A stretch of 64,000 nucleotides of DNA from Motacilla alba alba (GCF_015832195.1 NW_024037374.1:3410001-3474000); one strand, 5' to 3'; positions 43,890 to 56,005 are shown, counted from the first letter of the stretch. A program made the numbers and translations. The notes: a model not told the origin generated them from the letters alone.

Positions 43890-44485
43890 CCCCCCCTTTT
43901 CTTTTTCTAGAAGTCATTTTGCTTGAACAATTGAGTAAAAAATTTTCTCTTTCTCTTGAATGAGTCATACCAGCATCTGTCAATGTGGGCAAGGACAGTG
44001 GGAACAGGAGAAAAAAAATCTCAGGTTTTCCTTACACACACTTATTTGGAATGGACAAAAGGGCATCACAGAGGTCCAGTATGGCTTGGACTCCCATCTA
44101 CCGTGCCTATGTGGCTGCTGCCCATAGTCAGTGTATCTTAAGATACACTGAGGCCAACTTTTAATACAACAGGGACTCGAGGTCTTGCCCTCTAGTCCCT
44201 GTTGTATTAAAAGACAATTGAGGAATGACAGAGGTCCAGTATGGCATTTTATCCCTACCTTACCATGCCTACAGGGTTGCTACCCACAGCAGGACTATGG
44301 AGCCTTCTTGGTGGTGAACACAGGGGCCAACCTGGTCTTGCCCTCCTTCCTTTGTCTTATTTTCTTAAAGAAGATGTCCCATTACCTTTTTCAGTCCCTT
44401 GTGAACTTCCCCTCACCAGATGCTGGTAATTCTCACCTATGAAAACAGGAAGACAGTTCTCAAACTAGTTGGTGGAAGCTTGACT
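43890..44485 (-). other. Post-integrase region of the right provirus
   Basis: Contains the polypurine tract and an imperfect inverted pair around 44,165-44,215 (TAATACAACAGGGACT / AGTCCCTGTTGTATTA). No envelope frame is recognised. Confidence 0.5.
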
Positions 44486-45685
44486 CTACTTTTTGGGCGT
44501 CTTGGTGTTTTTCTGCTTGTCTTTCAGTCTCTCCTTGAAAGTCAATCTTGTTTCACCCAGCCTGGATGTTATAGTCCACTCTCTGGGTTCTTCTACCAGG
44601 CCTTTGACTCTGTTGGCATGAGTCCATTCCCACTCTGCAGTTCGTACAGCCGATTCAGTGGTGAGCAGTGCCTGAAAGGGACCTTCCCACTGAGGAGTTA
44701 GAGGCTGATCTCTCCATGACTTAATCATCACCCAATCCCCAGAATTAATATTATGGATTCTGAAATCCAGGGTGGCAGTTTGAGGAATTGCCCCTTTATG
44801 TCTTAGCCCTTCTAAGGTTTGTGCTAGAGGCAGAACATATTTCTTGGCATTGGCTTCCCCTTCCTCATAGGGGGCAACCTTCTGGGGTGAGGTCAGGAAG
44901 AGTAACCCAAACATCATTTCACAGGGTGACACCCACAGATCTGACTGGGGTTGGGTTCTAATACTTAAGAAGGCCAAAGGGAGACATTTTATCCATGACA
45001 TTTGGGTTTCAATCATTAGCTTAACTAGAGACATTTTCAGAGTTTGATTCATCCTCTCTACACAACCAGAACTCTATGGATGCCATGGAGTGTGCAATTC
45101 CCATTTTACTCTCAGGGCCTGAACAACTTTCTGCAATACATTCCATGTGAAATGAGTTCCCTGGTCTGAATCAATCCTGTTTGCCATCCCATATTGGGGA
45201 ATGATTGATTCTAGAAGTGTTTTACTCACAACATTGGCATTGGCTTTCACAGTGGGTGCCACCTCTACCCAATGAGCCATGTGATCTGCTATCACTAGCA
45301 AAAACTTCCACTGTTGTACGTGGGGAAGCTTGGTAAAGTCTCCTTGGATGTTTTGGAAGGGCTGCAAGGCTAGTTCTCCCTCTCACCTGGATGTTTTCCT
45401 CATGACCTTCTTGTTTACTTGTTGACATATCACACACCATTCAGTTACTTGCTTAGCCATTCTGAGAATTCCTATGCATCCTTAATCCCTTAGAAATTGA
45501 TCACTTAGCATTTGTGTACCCCAATGTGTTGTTGCATTTTTGCCTTCTAGCATTTTCTTGGCCTGGGTTTTATTCAACATTTGCCTCCCACCTGCTAATC
45601 TCCACTTCCCTTCGTTATCTTTCTTGGCTCCTATTTTGAGGAGTTCTTCCTCTTCTTTCCCACTGAAAACGGGGACTTTTTCCAT
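44486..45685 (-). pseudogene. Gammaretrovirus-like integrase, right arm
   Basis: Zinc-binding part at 45,685-45,400. The core spans 45,367-45,074 with the Asp of IQGDFTK and the Asp in DSDQGTHF. The continuation 45,052-44,486 starts at the helix after the catalytic Glu position (MNQTLKMSLV) and includes the C-terminal barrel WVMIKSWRDQPL. An in-frame stop lies at about 45,073-45,075 before the Glu region. The catalytic residues are better kept than in the left arm, but the gene is still broken. Confidence 0.75.
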
Positions 45686-45785
45686 TTATCTCATAGCTTT
45701 TAATACTACTGTTAGTTTTTCTGTCGCTGATTCAGTTGCATTTTTAGCTTCTAAATCAGATAAATTGTTCCCTCGCGCCTCCTAA

Positions 45786-47570
45786 GTCACCTCTTTTTGG
45801 TGTCGTTTGACATACACCACTGCTACTTCCTCTGGCAATTGTAAGGTTTCTAACACTTCTAAAACAAATTTTTCATGAATCAGTCCCTTTCCCTTTGAAT
45901 TTAATAGTCCCCTCTCTTCCCAAATTTTGCCAAAGGCATGCACTACTCCAAAAGCGTATTTTCAGTCGGTATATGTTGTTCCCCTTTCCTGTGCCAATAT
46001 TTCCAGAGCTCGCTTTAGGGCATATAGCTCACACCCTGGGCTGACCAGCTGGAAGGTGACTTTTCTATGGCCACTCACCCTTCATCCACTACAGCGCACC
46101 CCGATACCCTGTGCCCCTTTATTACCTGTGAAGATCCATCGATGTGCAGCCCTTTTCCACCTTGGAGTGGTTGATCTGTTAGGTCCTCTCTTGCTTTAGT
46201 TTGATAGTTTATAACCTCTAGGCAATTATGCATTAGTGCCTCATCTGGTTCTCCATACAAAAACTGGGCAGGGTTGAGTTGTTTACTCACAATTAGCTCT
46301 AAACCATTATCTATTAAGATGGCTTCTTACTTTAGCACTCGGGAATCAGTGAGCCATTTCTCAGCCTTTTGGCTTAGGATACTTCTAACTGAGTGAGGAG
46401 TGTACACTTTCAATTTTCTCCCAGAGGTTAATTTTTTTCTTTTTTCTATGAGTAGAGAAGTTGCTGCCACTGCCTGAATACAGGTCGGCCATCCCCGGCT
46501 GACAGGGTCTAGCAGGTTTGATCAACAGGCCACTGGTTTCCTGGATCCTCCCCAGTCCTGGGCTAGTACTCCATGAGCTACCCCTCTTTCTACATCTACA
46601 AACAGATGGAAGGGTTTGTCTAAGGCAGGAAGACTCCGTGCCGGTGCACTAACTAATTTTTCTTTAAAGTTTCAAACTTTTGTTCATCATCTTCTTCCCA
46701 CCCAATCTCTTCTTCTACTAGCTTTTCATACAAGAACTTGACGGCTTGCATGTATCCTGCAATCCACAGCCCACAGTATCCCAACAAGCCTAGAAACCTT
46801 CTAACTTTTCTATTTGTTTTTGGCCATGGGGGTGAGGCTATCCCTGCTATTCTCTCAGGGTTCAGCTGCTGGCTTCCTTGACAAATCACATGTCTTAGGA
46901 ATTTTACTTCCCTCTCTACAAACTGGAGTTTCCCTTTTGATACTCAAAGTCCTTGTCCCCCAGAAAATTTAACAATGCTATGGTGGATTCCCAAACTTTG
47001 TTTTGTTCCCATCCTGAGAGAAGCAAATCATCTACATACTGGATGAGCTTTATCTCAGGTTTGATGGAGAAGAGTTGTAGCACTTCTCCCAAGGCTTGAC
47101 CAAATAGGTTTGGGGATTCGGAAAACCCTTGGGGTAACCTAGTCCACCGAAGCTGTTGCTTCCTCCCAGAATCGGGGTACTCCCATTCAAAGGCAAATAT
47201 ATCCCTACTTTTCTCTGCCAGTGGACATGCCCAAAAAGCATCTTTTAGGTCTATCACGCTAAACCACTGGTGTGATGGGGGATATTACTCAGTAGTGTAT
47301 AGGGGTTAGGCACTACTGGGTACCGATTCACTGTTTTTTTGTTCACTTCTCTTAAATCTTGAACAAGCCTGTAAGCCCCATCTGACTTCTTTCCTGGTAA
47401 TATGGGTGTATTATGGGGGGACATACATGGTTCCAAGGTCCCATCCTCAAGTAGGTCCTGGATCACCGGCCATAGTCCTCATCTCCCCTCCAGGCAGAGT
47501 GGATATTGCCGCAACCAGCCTGGATGGCTCTCAGCAACTATTTTTATTACTATAGGTTTCATGTTCAATT
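45786..47570 (-). pseudogene. Gammaretrovirus-like RT and RNase H, right arm
   Basis: RT fingers at 47,466-47,254 (LVQDLREVNKKT). Palm at 47,257-46,916 with YVDD codons at 47,027-47,038 and LPQGFSESPNLFGQAL. Thumb at 46,889-46,653. RNase H region near 46,290-46,075 (DGSSQVIKGHR). Several frame changes and stops separate these parts. Confidence 0.78.
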
Positions 47571-48004
47571 TACCTCAATTTTCCAGTTTTGCCCACACCA
47601 TCTCATGAATTTTGCCCTCATCCTCTTCCCTTAATTGCAGAAGCTTAACCACCATCTTCCCTTCCTCTAGGAGTACTCCAATGTCTAACTGCACCTCTAA
47701 ATCCCACCCTAATAAATTGCACCCTGCTTCTGGAACTAATAGAACATCCCCGATTCCTATTTTATTTGCCCCTTTAAACTTTACTTCCTTTATAGCTGAG
47801 ACCTTGAACCCCTCTCCTTTTGCACCTACTACTTGAATGCTATCTTGGCCCTTTTTTGCACCCCTTTAGGATTCTACCAACACAAGTTCTTTCAGCCCCC
47901 ATGTCTACTAGGAATTAAAATTCTTCCTCCTGGGGGCCTATTTTTAAAGTTATCAAGGGCTCCTGATGGTATTCTGTCCCCAGGAGGTAGAGCCCCTGAC
48001 ACCC
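47571..48004 (-). pseudogene. Gammaretrovirus-like protease, right arm
   Basis: Active-site region near 47,890-47,915 reads LVDMGA where DTGA or DSGA is expected, with a stop a few codons upstream. Downstream, VLLVPEAGCNLLGWDLEV gives the conserved GxDLL-like end. The change of the active-site Thr codon to Met is what a CpG transition (ACG to ATG) would give. Only the last part of this region remains in the left arm. Confidence 0.65.
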
Positions 48005-48870
48005 CTAATCTTCCACTTCTCCTTTTTGCTCAGTCTCACAGACCCTCAGCTCCTTTTCCTTCTGGGGGCAATTCTTTCTGATATGTCCATCCTCTTTACA
48101 GTAAAAGCAAACTGCTCCTAGGTTCCCCCGTTTACCAAACTCTCCTTTTTGTGCCCAGTCCCAAGGAGCTGCATCCCCCCTCCATCTATCTCCCCGCACT
48201 CAGAATCCCCCTGCCTTACCTGGGTTGTTCTTCACGTGCTGGTTTCCTCCCCTAATGGCAGTTGCCATTCCCTTGGCTTTTGCCTTGGCCTTCTCTTCGT
48301 CCCTCTTCACATACACCTTCTGTGCTTCCCTTTAAAGATCCTCTAACCTCCTTTCTTGATAGCCATCTAACTTCTCTCACTTTCTCCGGATATCTGGCCA
48401 GGGCATAAGTGACCAAATTTATCTTTAGTAAGATCTGTCCGGCCACCGTGTCAGGGTCAACTCCTGAATACTGCCTCATATTTTTCCTCAACATTTCTAA
48501 CTACTCTGTTGGGGTTTCTTCCCTCTTCTGCTGCTCATCAAAAGCCTTACGGGCTTTTTGATGACATGGAGCTGCCTCTTTGATACCTCTTATAATCAAT
48601 ATTCTATATTCCTCCATGTCTTGCCCTCCCCCAGTGCTGTTGTGGTCCCAGGTGGGGCACGCTGTGGGCATTTTCAGATCCCCAGGGGGTCCTTGCACAT
48701 GCTCCCTTTCCCATATTCATATCCCAGCCACCTGGATCATCTGTGTTTCATCTGGTGTGAACAACATTGTCATTATTGATTGCATTTCCTCCCATGTATA
48801 AATATTGGGCCCCAGAAACTTGTCTAACTGCTCCGCTAACCCGAGGGGGTCCTCTAATAGTCCTTTTAGT
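48005..48870 (-). pseudogene. Gammaretrovirus-like capsid and nucleocapsid, right arm
   Basis: Capsid pieces read in two frames (48,698-48,501 and 48,494-48,252) with EYRILIIRGIKEAA and VDPDTVAGQILLKINLVT, typical of the gamma-type capsid C-terminal domain. A nucleocapsid with a single zinc knuckle CFYCKEDGHIRKNC lies at 48,109-48,068, as in gammaretroviruses. Absent from the left arm. Confidence 0.78.
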
Positions 48871-49049
48871 TCCTTTTGAAACATTCTCACCTCAGAGGAA
48901 CTGAGAGGTACGGTTACAAATCCAATTCCTCCCTGTACCCCCCAGGGGTACTTCCCTCAGGGGGTACAGTCCCAATGCCTGGCTCCCATCTTCTGATCTG
49001 CTTTCCTCTCTTTGTGCTCCCCTGCTCCTGGTGTTCTGGCTGGGCCCAT

Positions 49050-49495
49050 CAGGGGCTAGGGGAGGTGCAGCTGGAGCTCCTGGAGGTGGGGCGGGCGGGT
49101 GGTAAGTGGTCTAACGGGTCCCACTCTGTATGTTCTGCTACCTTAAACATGCTCACCTTCGAGGGTGCGGTTTCCCCTTCCCAGCAAGCAGCACAGTCAC
49201 TCTCCTCCTGATCGAATAGTTTCTTAGCTCTTACATACATGTTTAATGCTTGGCATATCCATCCCTCCTCTGACCCATATCTCGGCCAGTATACATGACC
49301 ACTCCTAATTTCCCCTCTGGTCCACTCCAATATGCAGTACTGAACCATTCTGCTCTCGTCCTTATCTCTGGTGTTGGGGTCATATTTCCATCGGGCAAGC
49401 TTCCTTCCCAGTGGACTATCTGGGGGCATGTCCATAGGTTCCTCTTCGATCTCTGCTTCTTCCTTTGGGGATTCGCTGCTCACCCATGATCCCAT
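49050..49495 (-). pseudogene. Gammaretrovirus-like matrix, right arm
   Basis: Starts MGSWVSS, a myristoylation-type gag N-terminus, and is open for 148 codons. It continues through WICQALNMYVRAKKLF to a proline/serine-rich end resembling the p12 linker. Downstream gag is frameshifted. Confidence 0.7.
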
Positions 49496-50603
49496 CCTGA
49501 CCAGCAGATCCCAGGTCTGCCCCCGACAGAGCCCACCCTTCTAGCCACAGGCCCTGCCGACAGAGCCCGCCTCCCTACGAAGGGCGAGGGAAAGGGGAAA
49601 AAAATAAACCAGGGGAGGAGGAATGAGTAGGAAAGGGAAGAGAGAGAGGAAAAAGGAGGGGAAAAAGGGAGAGAGAGAAAAAACTAGGAAAAAAACTTTA
49701 CCTCTCTTCTGAAGTCCTACAGTCCAGGGGCTTCCGTCCCCGCCCCCGGCTCGGCTCGTTCCGCCCCGACTTGCCGCGGCACAGCTTGGCTAAGGTCTGC
49801 CCCTGGTCCCCCCTGGCTTGGTTAAGCAGCTCCGCCCCGAGTCGCCCCGGCACGGGAAGTGTCACACCTGCTACAGGGTGACCCCAGTGCTGCAAACCTC
49901 TCGGCGCTTGTCCCGTTCCCAGCCCGATCTCAGCTGGCTCCGGGAACCACGGAGCTGTTTGCGCCCAAGAGCCGTCCCCGCCCGAGCTCGGCCCGGCCCG
50001 CCGGCACTTGCCCCGAAAGCAGCGCTGGCTGCTGCCGCTCGGCCAGCCCGGAATAGCACAGCGCTGGCTGTGCTGCCCCTGAAACTGCCCCTGGCTACCG
50101 CCGCTCGGCCGGCCCGGAATACCACAGCGCTGGCCACACGCTAGAGCCCGGGGCTGCCCCGAGTGGGCCCCCACTCGACCCCCTTTGTGTGCGCTGGCTC
50201 TGCGCTGCCAAATCCTTCACAAACCCTTCTGTCTCACACGTCCCGCCGGCCACGGGGGAAATCCCCTCTTTCCTCTTCACCCCGCGTCCCGCCGTTCTCT
50301 CCAGCCGCCCAGTACCCTAAAGCTCCAAGGGACCAGGACGGGTCTGGTATAGCACTGGCGTGGAGTTCGCTTTCCTAGAGCGGAATTACAGAGTAATTAT
50401 CTGGCCAAAAAATAGTACACAACCCTCTTCTTCTCTTTTCTTGATCCAGCCTCCTGTTGTCTCTGGGCTTCAGCCTGCGATCACCGGTGGCCCTGGGTGT
50501 GTCCAATAGACTCCGTGAAATTTGTGGTGTGGCTGTGCCTCTTTTCAAAAACTCCTAGTGCCACCGGGGCGAGGTGTTTATCCAGGATGAGCACCCCAAA
50601 AAT
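49496..50603 (-). other. Provirus leader (right arm)
   Basis: GC-rich leader with two related GGAATA-CACAGCGCTGGC units near 50,050 and 50,115, purine-rich DNA at 49,570-49,690 and the primer-binding region near 50,580-50,600. The left copy keeps only the LTR-proximal part. Confidence 0.6.
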
Positions 50604-51029
50604 TGTGAGAAATGGCTACTCAGTTTATTATAATTTTAGAAAGGCTTAGTAAACCTTATCCAAATTACAACAGAAGACTGAACAGAGAAAATGTTACAGC
50701 ACTGGGAGCAAAGGATTTTCCCCACCATGTGCTCACCCACACAATGGAGGTTCAGCCGTTCAACCCTTTAGCCCCTCCCAAAGCTCTGTCCATCGACCCC
50801 TTCTTCGCTGTCCAATGGTGGAGATCACTTCCTCAAATCCTGATTGGAGATCAGATGTCGCCATAGTGACAATCCGACCCTCCCAAATATCCCAAACCCT
50901 GGCTGTCCCTTGACAACAATGCAAGGGAGTAAAACATAACTATAAACCTATAAAACTTTTCTTAACCTATATACATGATATTTGTCTGTTAATTGTGAGA
51001 GTCAATCATCGCATTACTCATCTGTCACA
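50604..51029 (-). repeat. 5' LTR of right-arm provirus
   Basis: On the minus strand it starts TGTGACAGATGAG and ends TTTCTCACA. It is far closer to the left-arm 5' LTR than to its own 3' LTR. Confidence 0.8.
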
Positions 51030-51169
51030 CAGACACAGAGTGGCTGTCCCTGAGCTCCAGCGCCTCCAGTTCCTGCTGCAGGGCCAGACCTGACTCTGCT
51101 GCTCTGCTGGGCTGGGGCAGGGGCAGGGAAAGGCTGAACTGGGCAGTGCCAGGAAGAGGAAAACAATGG

Positions 51170-51345
51170 AGCCTTGTCCCCATGAGGCCCCACAGTGTCA
51201 GAATGGTCTCCGTGGTTCCATGAGGCCCCACAGTGTCACAATGGCCCCTTGGTTCCATTCAGCCCCACAGGGTCACCATGGTCCCCTGGTCACACAAGGC
51301 CCTGCAGTGTCACAAGGGCCCCTTGGTTCCATGGAGCCCACAGGG
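51170..51345 (-). repeat. Minisatellite, 37-40 bp unit (right arm)
   Basis: Mirror of 10,186-10,355: four to five units of TTCCATGAGGCCCCACAGTGTCACAATGG. Confidence 0.85.
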
Positions 51346-51349
51346 TCAG

Positions 51350-52040
51350 TTTTGCCAGTGGGCAGAGTCAGCACCAAAGACACAGACACCAACTGAAGGA
51401 ATTGTGTAATTTATGTAATGTACATCTGCAAAAAATTACAAAAGCATAGGCTCAGCAAAACACATCATCATTAGAAAATAATTACAAAAGCTGAAGCTCA
51501 GCAATGCACCCAACCATCATTGCCAAAGACTGCAGCAGTAATTCAGAAAGATCCAGCACCAGTTACCCTCAGGCTTTGCCATCCCCCACATCCACACAGC
51601 AGCTGGGGGAAGCTGTCACAGCCAAGGGCTGCAGAGCCACTCCTGGGCACTGGCAATTCCTGCAGGTGCCTCCAGCCACAGGGGAGGCTCCAACCTCGCT
51701 GTGAGAGGGCCCAGCTCTGACAGTGCTGAATGAACAAACTGACAGCACTGCTAGTGCGGGAACATCTGGTTTCATCCTCCTCTTGGCTTCCTCCCAAAGC
51801 CTGGCCAGGGCCCAAGGAGGAACCAAGGGAGGTGACTTTGACCATTCAGCCACAAACAAAGCCAGGTGGGGCCTTGTCTTGTTTCCAAATAGAGAAAAGT
51901 AAATCCATGTTTCACCAATGAACACATACAAAGATCATATTGCTAATAACGCTTCATTAATGAGTGGATACAAAAATTTCATTTGGTTTGAAGGTTCATC
52001 TGGAGGTCAGCTTTGGCTCAGGGCCTGCTGTTCAGGCCTC
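51350..52040. repeat. Segment duplicated directly at 55,195-55,870
   Basis: AGTCAGCACCAAAGACA, CAGCAGTGATTCAGAAAGATCC-like and GGAGGCTCCAACCTCGCTGTG phrases occur in the same order and orientation about 3.8 kb apart. Identity is about 95% in the centre. Confidence 0.8.
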
Positions 52041-52439
52041 AGTACTTCAATCAGTGCTTTGACCTGGAGATGAACTACAACCTTCCGAACAATTCTTTGG
52101 ATAACAGAGTTTAGATTTAGGTATTAGGCATAAAGGCATGGCCTCTTGTTCTTCAGTTAAGTGCTGCTTAAGTTCATTACTCAGAACTCTAATTCACATT
52201 CCTTTTAAAACAGCCCTAATAACTTGTTATTCTCTGTTATTTTATCTTTTTCCTTGAGGCTGTGTCTCTTTTAGACAAGTCTCAGTACTCCATTTCCAGC
52301 ACAAGGTGTCACAACTACTCTAACATGGAATCATATCACACCAAGTGCTCACACTGCAATGATGACAGACACTGCCACAAATTCATGTCGCAGCAGCCTC
52401 CAATTTGGGAGCCAATCCCACCCAAAAGAATTTTCTTCT

Positions 52440-53308
52440 TTCTGCCTCTCTTCTACTGATCTTTCTATCAAGGAGATTCCCGATTGTTTGACTTCAAACC
52501 CAGCACTGACAGACATTCCTGAAACATTCCTGTCCTAGAACCCACAGGTTCCTTCCTGGCCAGCAAGCAGATCATCCAAGGCCATGTGGTTCTGTAGTCC
52601 CCCATTCGTGTTTGCTGGAGCTCCTGGGATGTGCTATTGGATATTTTAACAGGATCATTTGCTACTTCTTCTAAGAATCAATTTATCTCATTACTGTAAT
52701 CTCCACTGGACGAGGCAGTGCCCATGGGGCACAGGGTGAACCAGAATCTTTGGCTTTCTGAAACCCAAGGCACTCCTTGGGGGTAAAATGTTCTCTAGGC
52801 CCCAACACTTCCTTGTGGCTGTTGCTGAAGGACCTTAAATGGTGGCCCTGCAGCTGGGAGTGGTGTGACACTGACACTGAACCAGCTCCAGCACCCCAAG
52901 TTCTACTGACATTGGGAGTGATGGGAAAGCACAGAAATCCTCTCACACTGTGGCCTCTGTTACTAGAACAGGGTTTGGCTTCTCCTGAAGGGAAATCCTG
53001 GTGAATCCTGTCAAACTGATCATTGCATTCCCGTGTTCCACAGCACAGTTTTCTGTAACTGTCCCTTCATTGGCTCCGTTACCAGGCAGAGCCCATGGAC
53101 AGAGTTCTGGCCACTCCACAGGGTGGGCCCTCCAAGGGAACCCCATTCCTCCCAACTGCAGCTGAGAACATACCCAGCAATTAGTGACATGGAGTACTTT
53201 GGCTACTTTGAGCTTTAAATTTTCAAAACATTTCTGATGACCAATCCCTTGGTGAAGCTCTAGAGGTGTTTCTGCAAGCAAAGATTCTGGCTGACTCTCA
53301 AGATACAA
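52440..53308 (-). pseudogene. ERV env remnant (right arm)
   Basis: Mirror of 8,223-9,140. The surface-like frame 53,308-52,943 keeps NCWVCSQ. Further pieces are frameshifted. Confidence 0.5.
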
Positions 53309-53341
53309 CTCACAGACATCAGCAGTACTTCAGTGAAAAGG

Positions 53342-53700
53342 TTAATCATTCTTTTTCCTCAATCTCATTTGGGATAAGAATAGTAATTCTGTTGTCCATG
53401 GAGCTGGTGCCTTTTTAATTCCAGAAGAATGCCCCCAAGGTCCTTTGCTGTTCAGCTTTAGCACGGTGTCTGTGGGTAACAAAGCTTGGTGGGGCCCTTT
53501 CCCCTGTGGCTGGAAGGGGGCCGGGTCCCAGTCCCTGAGGGGCACCCAGGCTCCTGGATGGAATTTGTCTGGAAGTCCCTCAGTGTCACAGCAGCCTTCC
53601 CATGGAGCCCCGTGGACCAGAGCATTTTCCAAAGGGGCCGTTGGGGCAAACAGGGAGATTTGCTCTGGCAGGATTTGTAAAACAATCTCCTGTAATATCT
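53342..53700 (-). pseudogene. ERV integrase C-terminal fragment (right arm)
   Basis: FHPGAWVPLRDWD and SGIKKAPAPW as in the left arm, with LLPTDTVLKL kept intact here between the two strands of the barrel. Confidence 0.55.
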
Positions 53701-53768
53701 ACTTGTTCTCACACAGAACACTGGGATGCAGGGACACATTCCCATTGTTCCTGCCCAGCTTTCAGCAT

Positions 53769-54410
53769 TCAAACAGTGCTGCCTTTCCCAGGAGCTGCTC
53801 CTTCAGCTGCCTTGGGAGGGCCTTTTGGCCTCTGGAGCCACACTCTGGCTCCATGATTAGGACTGCTGGATCCAAACCCTGTATCTCCACCAACAGCAGT
53901 GATTTCAGGTGGATGTCCTTCGTTCACAGTTGTTTTAAAAACAGACAATATCAATAATTGTGCTACGCTGTCCTGGGACTGAATAATCCAATCTTGTTCA
54001 CTATTGTTTAACCAAATTACTTCAATTTCTCCTTGATAATCTGCATCAGTTCCTCCTCCCATGACATGAACACTTTGCAAGGCCAAGCTCCAGTGAGCAG
54101 TTATCAACCCAAAGTGTCCTGGAGGAATCTGAATTCCTGTTTTGATTTTGATAACTCTCATTTGCTTCTGATTTATCCTAATTAATTCCAGTGCATGAAG
54201 GTCCAGCCCTGCAGCCTCTGGGCTGGCCCTGCCAGGGGCCATCACAGCCAGAACAATTTCCCAGGCAGTCCAAGTCTCACTGTCCGTGGCTGTATTTGCA
54301 AATTGGGTGCAGCCGTGCACAGCCAGGGGGTTTCCATTTCCCCAGTGGGCCATTGTTAAGGGCATGGAGCACACCTGGGAGATGGGTTCTCCATGGGGAC
54401 AGGTTCCCAT
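53769..54410 (-). pseudogene. Retroviral dUTPase domain (right arm)
   Basis: Open for 213 codons. Motifs [16 protein letters not shown] and GFGSS are kept. Motif 4 reads DSVAQ instead of the DRVAQ of the left copy, and motif 2 is again degenerate (AHWSLAL). The preceding capsid-like fragment extends to about 54,700. Confidence 0.75.
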
Positions 54411-54790
54411 CTCCTCATTTTTTCAGCTGCTCTTCTGACAACCCCTTCACCTGTTCAACCAATCCTGCAGCTTGTGGATTGTCTGGGATATTAAAAATCC
54501 AGCAGCCTTAATCACGGCATTTCTCACAGTAATAGAAAAAGCATTCTGCCTCACAGGATCAGCAAATCCTATAAAAATAGCCAATTTCATCCCTTCCTCC
54601 TTTATTCCTTGTATACAATCTTGCAAAGTTTACCACTGACAGCTGGGTCTTGGCCAGTCCTTTTCTGTAGGGTATTTAGTGTCACAGTGAGCAACCAAAG
54701 CTGCTCATCAGCATTGTCAGCCTTCACATTATCCATTTTAATTATATAGATATAAATAGAGATTGTAGCATTATATTATATAAAACTATT

Positions 54791-55194
54791 AAAATTTAAA
54801 AAAAATATTATTATAATATCACTTGCACAAATGAACCAGAGCTCAAGATTAAAACTTTCATTCTGTCACTCCATGTGGGAGTGTTCCAACAACAATTCTT
54901 CCTTCTGTTGGTGCTGTTTCCAATGTGGTGTTATGAAAATCCATCCTCGTCTTCCCAAACCCACAAGTTCTTTTCCTTTTCCAATATGTAAATTTTGGAT
55001 GCAGTTTAAGCCACCCAGGGGTTCAGCCTCTTTTAACGACTGCCCCACTGCTCACACCTCAGCCCATTCCAGAGCCAGCCAACTCCAGGGAAGGGCTTCC
55101 CACCTGGGAATTTCAGCTGGGACTGATTCCTCCCATTTACATTTAAAAAGTGACATTTCGTTGTGATCTGGCCAGACTGTGCCAGTTTTGTTTT
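54791..55194. other. Flank outside the right arm, no gene recognised
   Basis: A/T-rich start (TAAAAAAAATATTATTATAA), then a stretch open on the minus strand for 60 codons (54,866-55,048). Possibly a continuation of the ERV gag, but I cannot identify it. Confidence 0.4.
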
Positions 55195-55870
55195 ACCAGT
55201 GGGCAGGGTCAGCACCAAAGACAGACACCAACTGAAGGAATCAGTGTCATTTACTGCAGCTCAAAGCAGCAAAGAATCACAAAAGGAGCAGCTCAGCAAT
55301 GCACCCAACCATCACTGCCAAAGATTGCAGCAGTGATTCAGAAAGATCCAGCACCAGTTACCTTCAGGCTTTGCCATCCCCCAGATCCACACAGCAGCTG
55401 GGGGAAGCTGTCACAGCCAAGGGCTGCAGAGCCACTCCTGGGCACTGGCAATTCCTGCAGGTGCCTCCAGCCACAGGGGAGGCTCCAACCTCGCTGTGAC
55501 AGGGCCCAGCTCTGACAGGGCTGAATGAACAAACTGACAGCACTGCTAGTGCGGGAACATCTGGTTTCATCCTCCTCTTGGGTCCCTCCCAAAGCCTGGC
55601 CAGGGCCCAAGGAGGAACCAAGGGAGGTGACTTTGACCATTCAGCCCCAAACAAGGCCAGATGTCAGATGCCAGACAGGTGGCCTTGTCTGGCTCCTAAA
55701 CACAGAAAGGTCAATACATGTTTCACCAATGAGTAGATACATCTATCACACTGCTAATGAGCATGCATATTTCATTAGTGAGCAGATACAAAGATAACCT
55801 TTGGTTGGAAGGCTCATCCAGAGGCCACCTTTGGCTCAGGGCCTGCTGTTCAGGCCTCACTCAGGGCTGT
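55195..55870. repeat. Second direct copy of the ERV tail segment
   Basis: Direct copy of 51,350-52,040. It carries a small extra tandem piece (CAGATGTCAGATGCCAGACAGG near 55,659). Confidence 0.8.
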
Positions 55871-55879
55871 TGTCCAGGC

Positions 55880-56005
55880 CTTGGCACTTCAGGGACGTGG
55901 TTTAGAGCTGGGCTTGGCACTGCTGGGTGACCAGCTGGACTGGATGAGCTCAGAGGTCTTTTCCAACAGAAAGGATTCTGTGATTCCAGGATTCTATCTG
56001 CTGCA
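55880..56005 (+). mobile_element. CR1 3' tail
   Basis: GAGCTCAGAGGTCTTTTCCA followed by GATTCTGTGATTCCAGGATTCTAT is the CR1 3' end with its degenerate 8-bp tail repeats (ATTCTRTG type). Confidence 0.75.

Larger units (their letters stand above)
43466..51029 (-). mobile_element. Gammaretrovirus-like provirus, right arm, gag present
   Basis: Minus-strand order: 5' LTR 51,029-50,604, primer site near 50,600-50,580, matrix 49,495-49,050, capsid to about 48,250, nucleocapsid zinc knuckle 48,109-48,068, protease near 47,900-47,570, RT 47,466-46,653, RNase H to about 45,790, integrase 45,685-44,486, polypurine tract at 43,905-43,890 and 3' LTR 43,889-43,466. No env is recognised. All genes carry stops or frameshifts. 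It keeps the ancestral layout of the pair; the left copy has lost gag to protease. Confidence 0.88.
37190..54790. repeat. Right arm of large inverted repeat
   Basis: Reverse complement of 6,755-22,810, with the same elements in mirrored order. It is longer because it keeps gag and protease of the provirus and has a longer OR intron. Its inner end lies within CR1, beside minisatellite units. Its outer end lies in A/T-rich DNA near 54,790. Confidence 0.9.

Noticed and set aside
6755..54790. Inverted repeat as an assembly or sequencing hairpin artefact
   Set aside because: The arms differ by several percent and by specific indels (2.4-kb gag deletion, 1.26-kb segment, different OR introns), which a hairpin artefact would not create.
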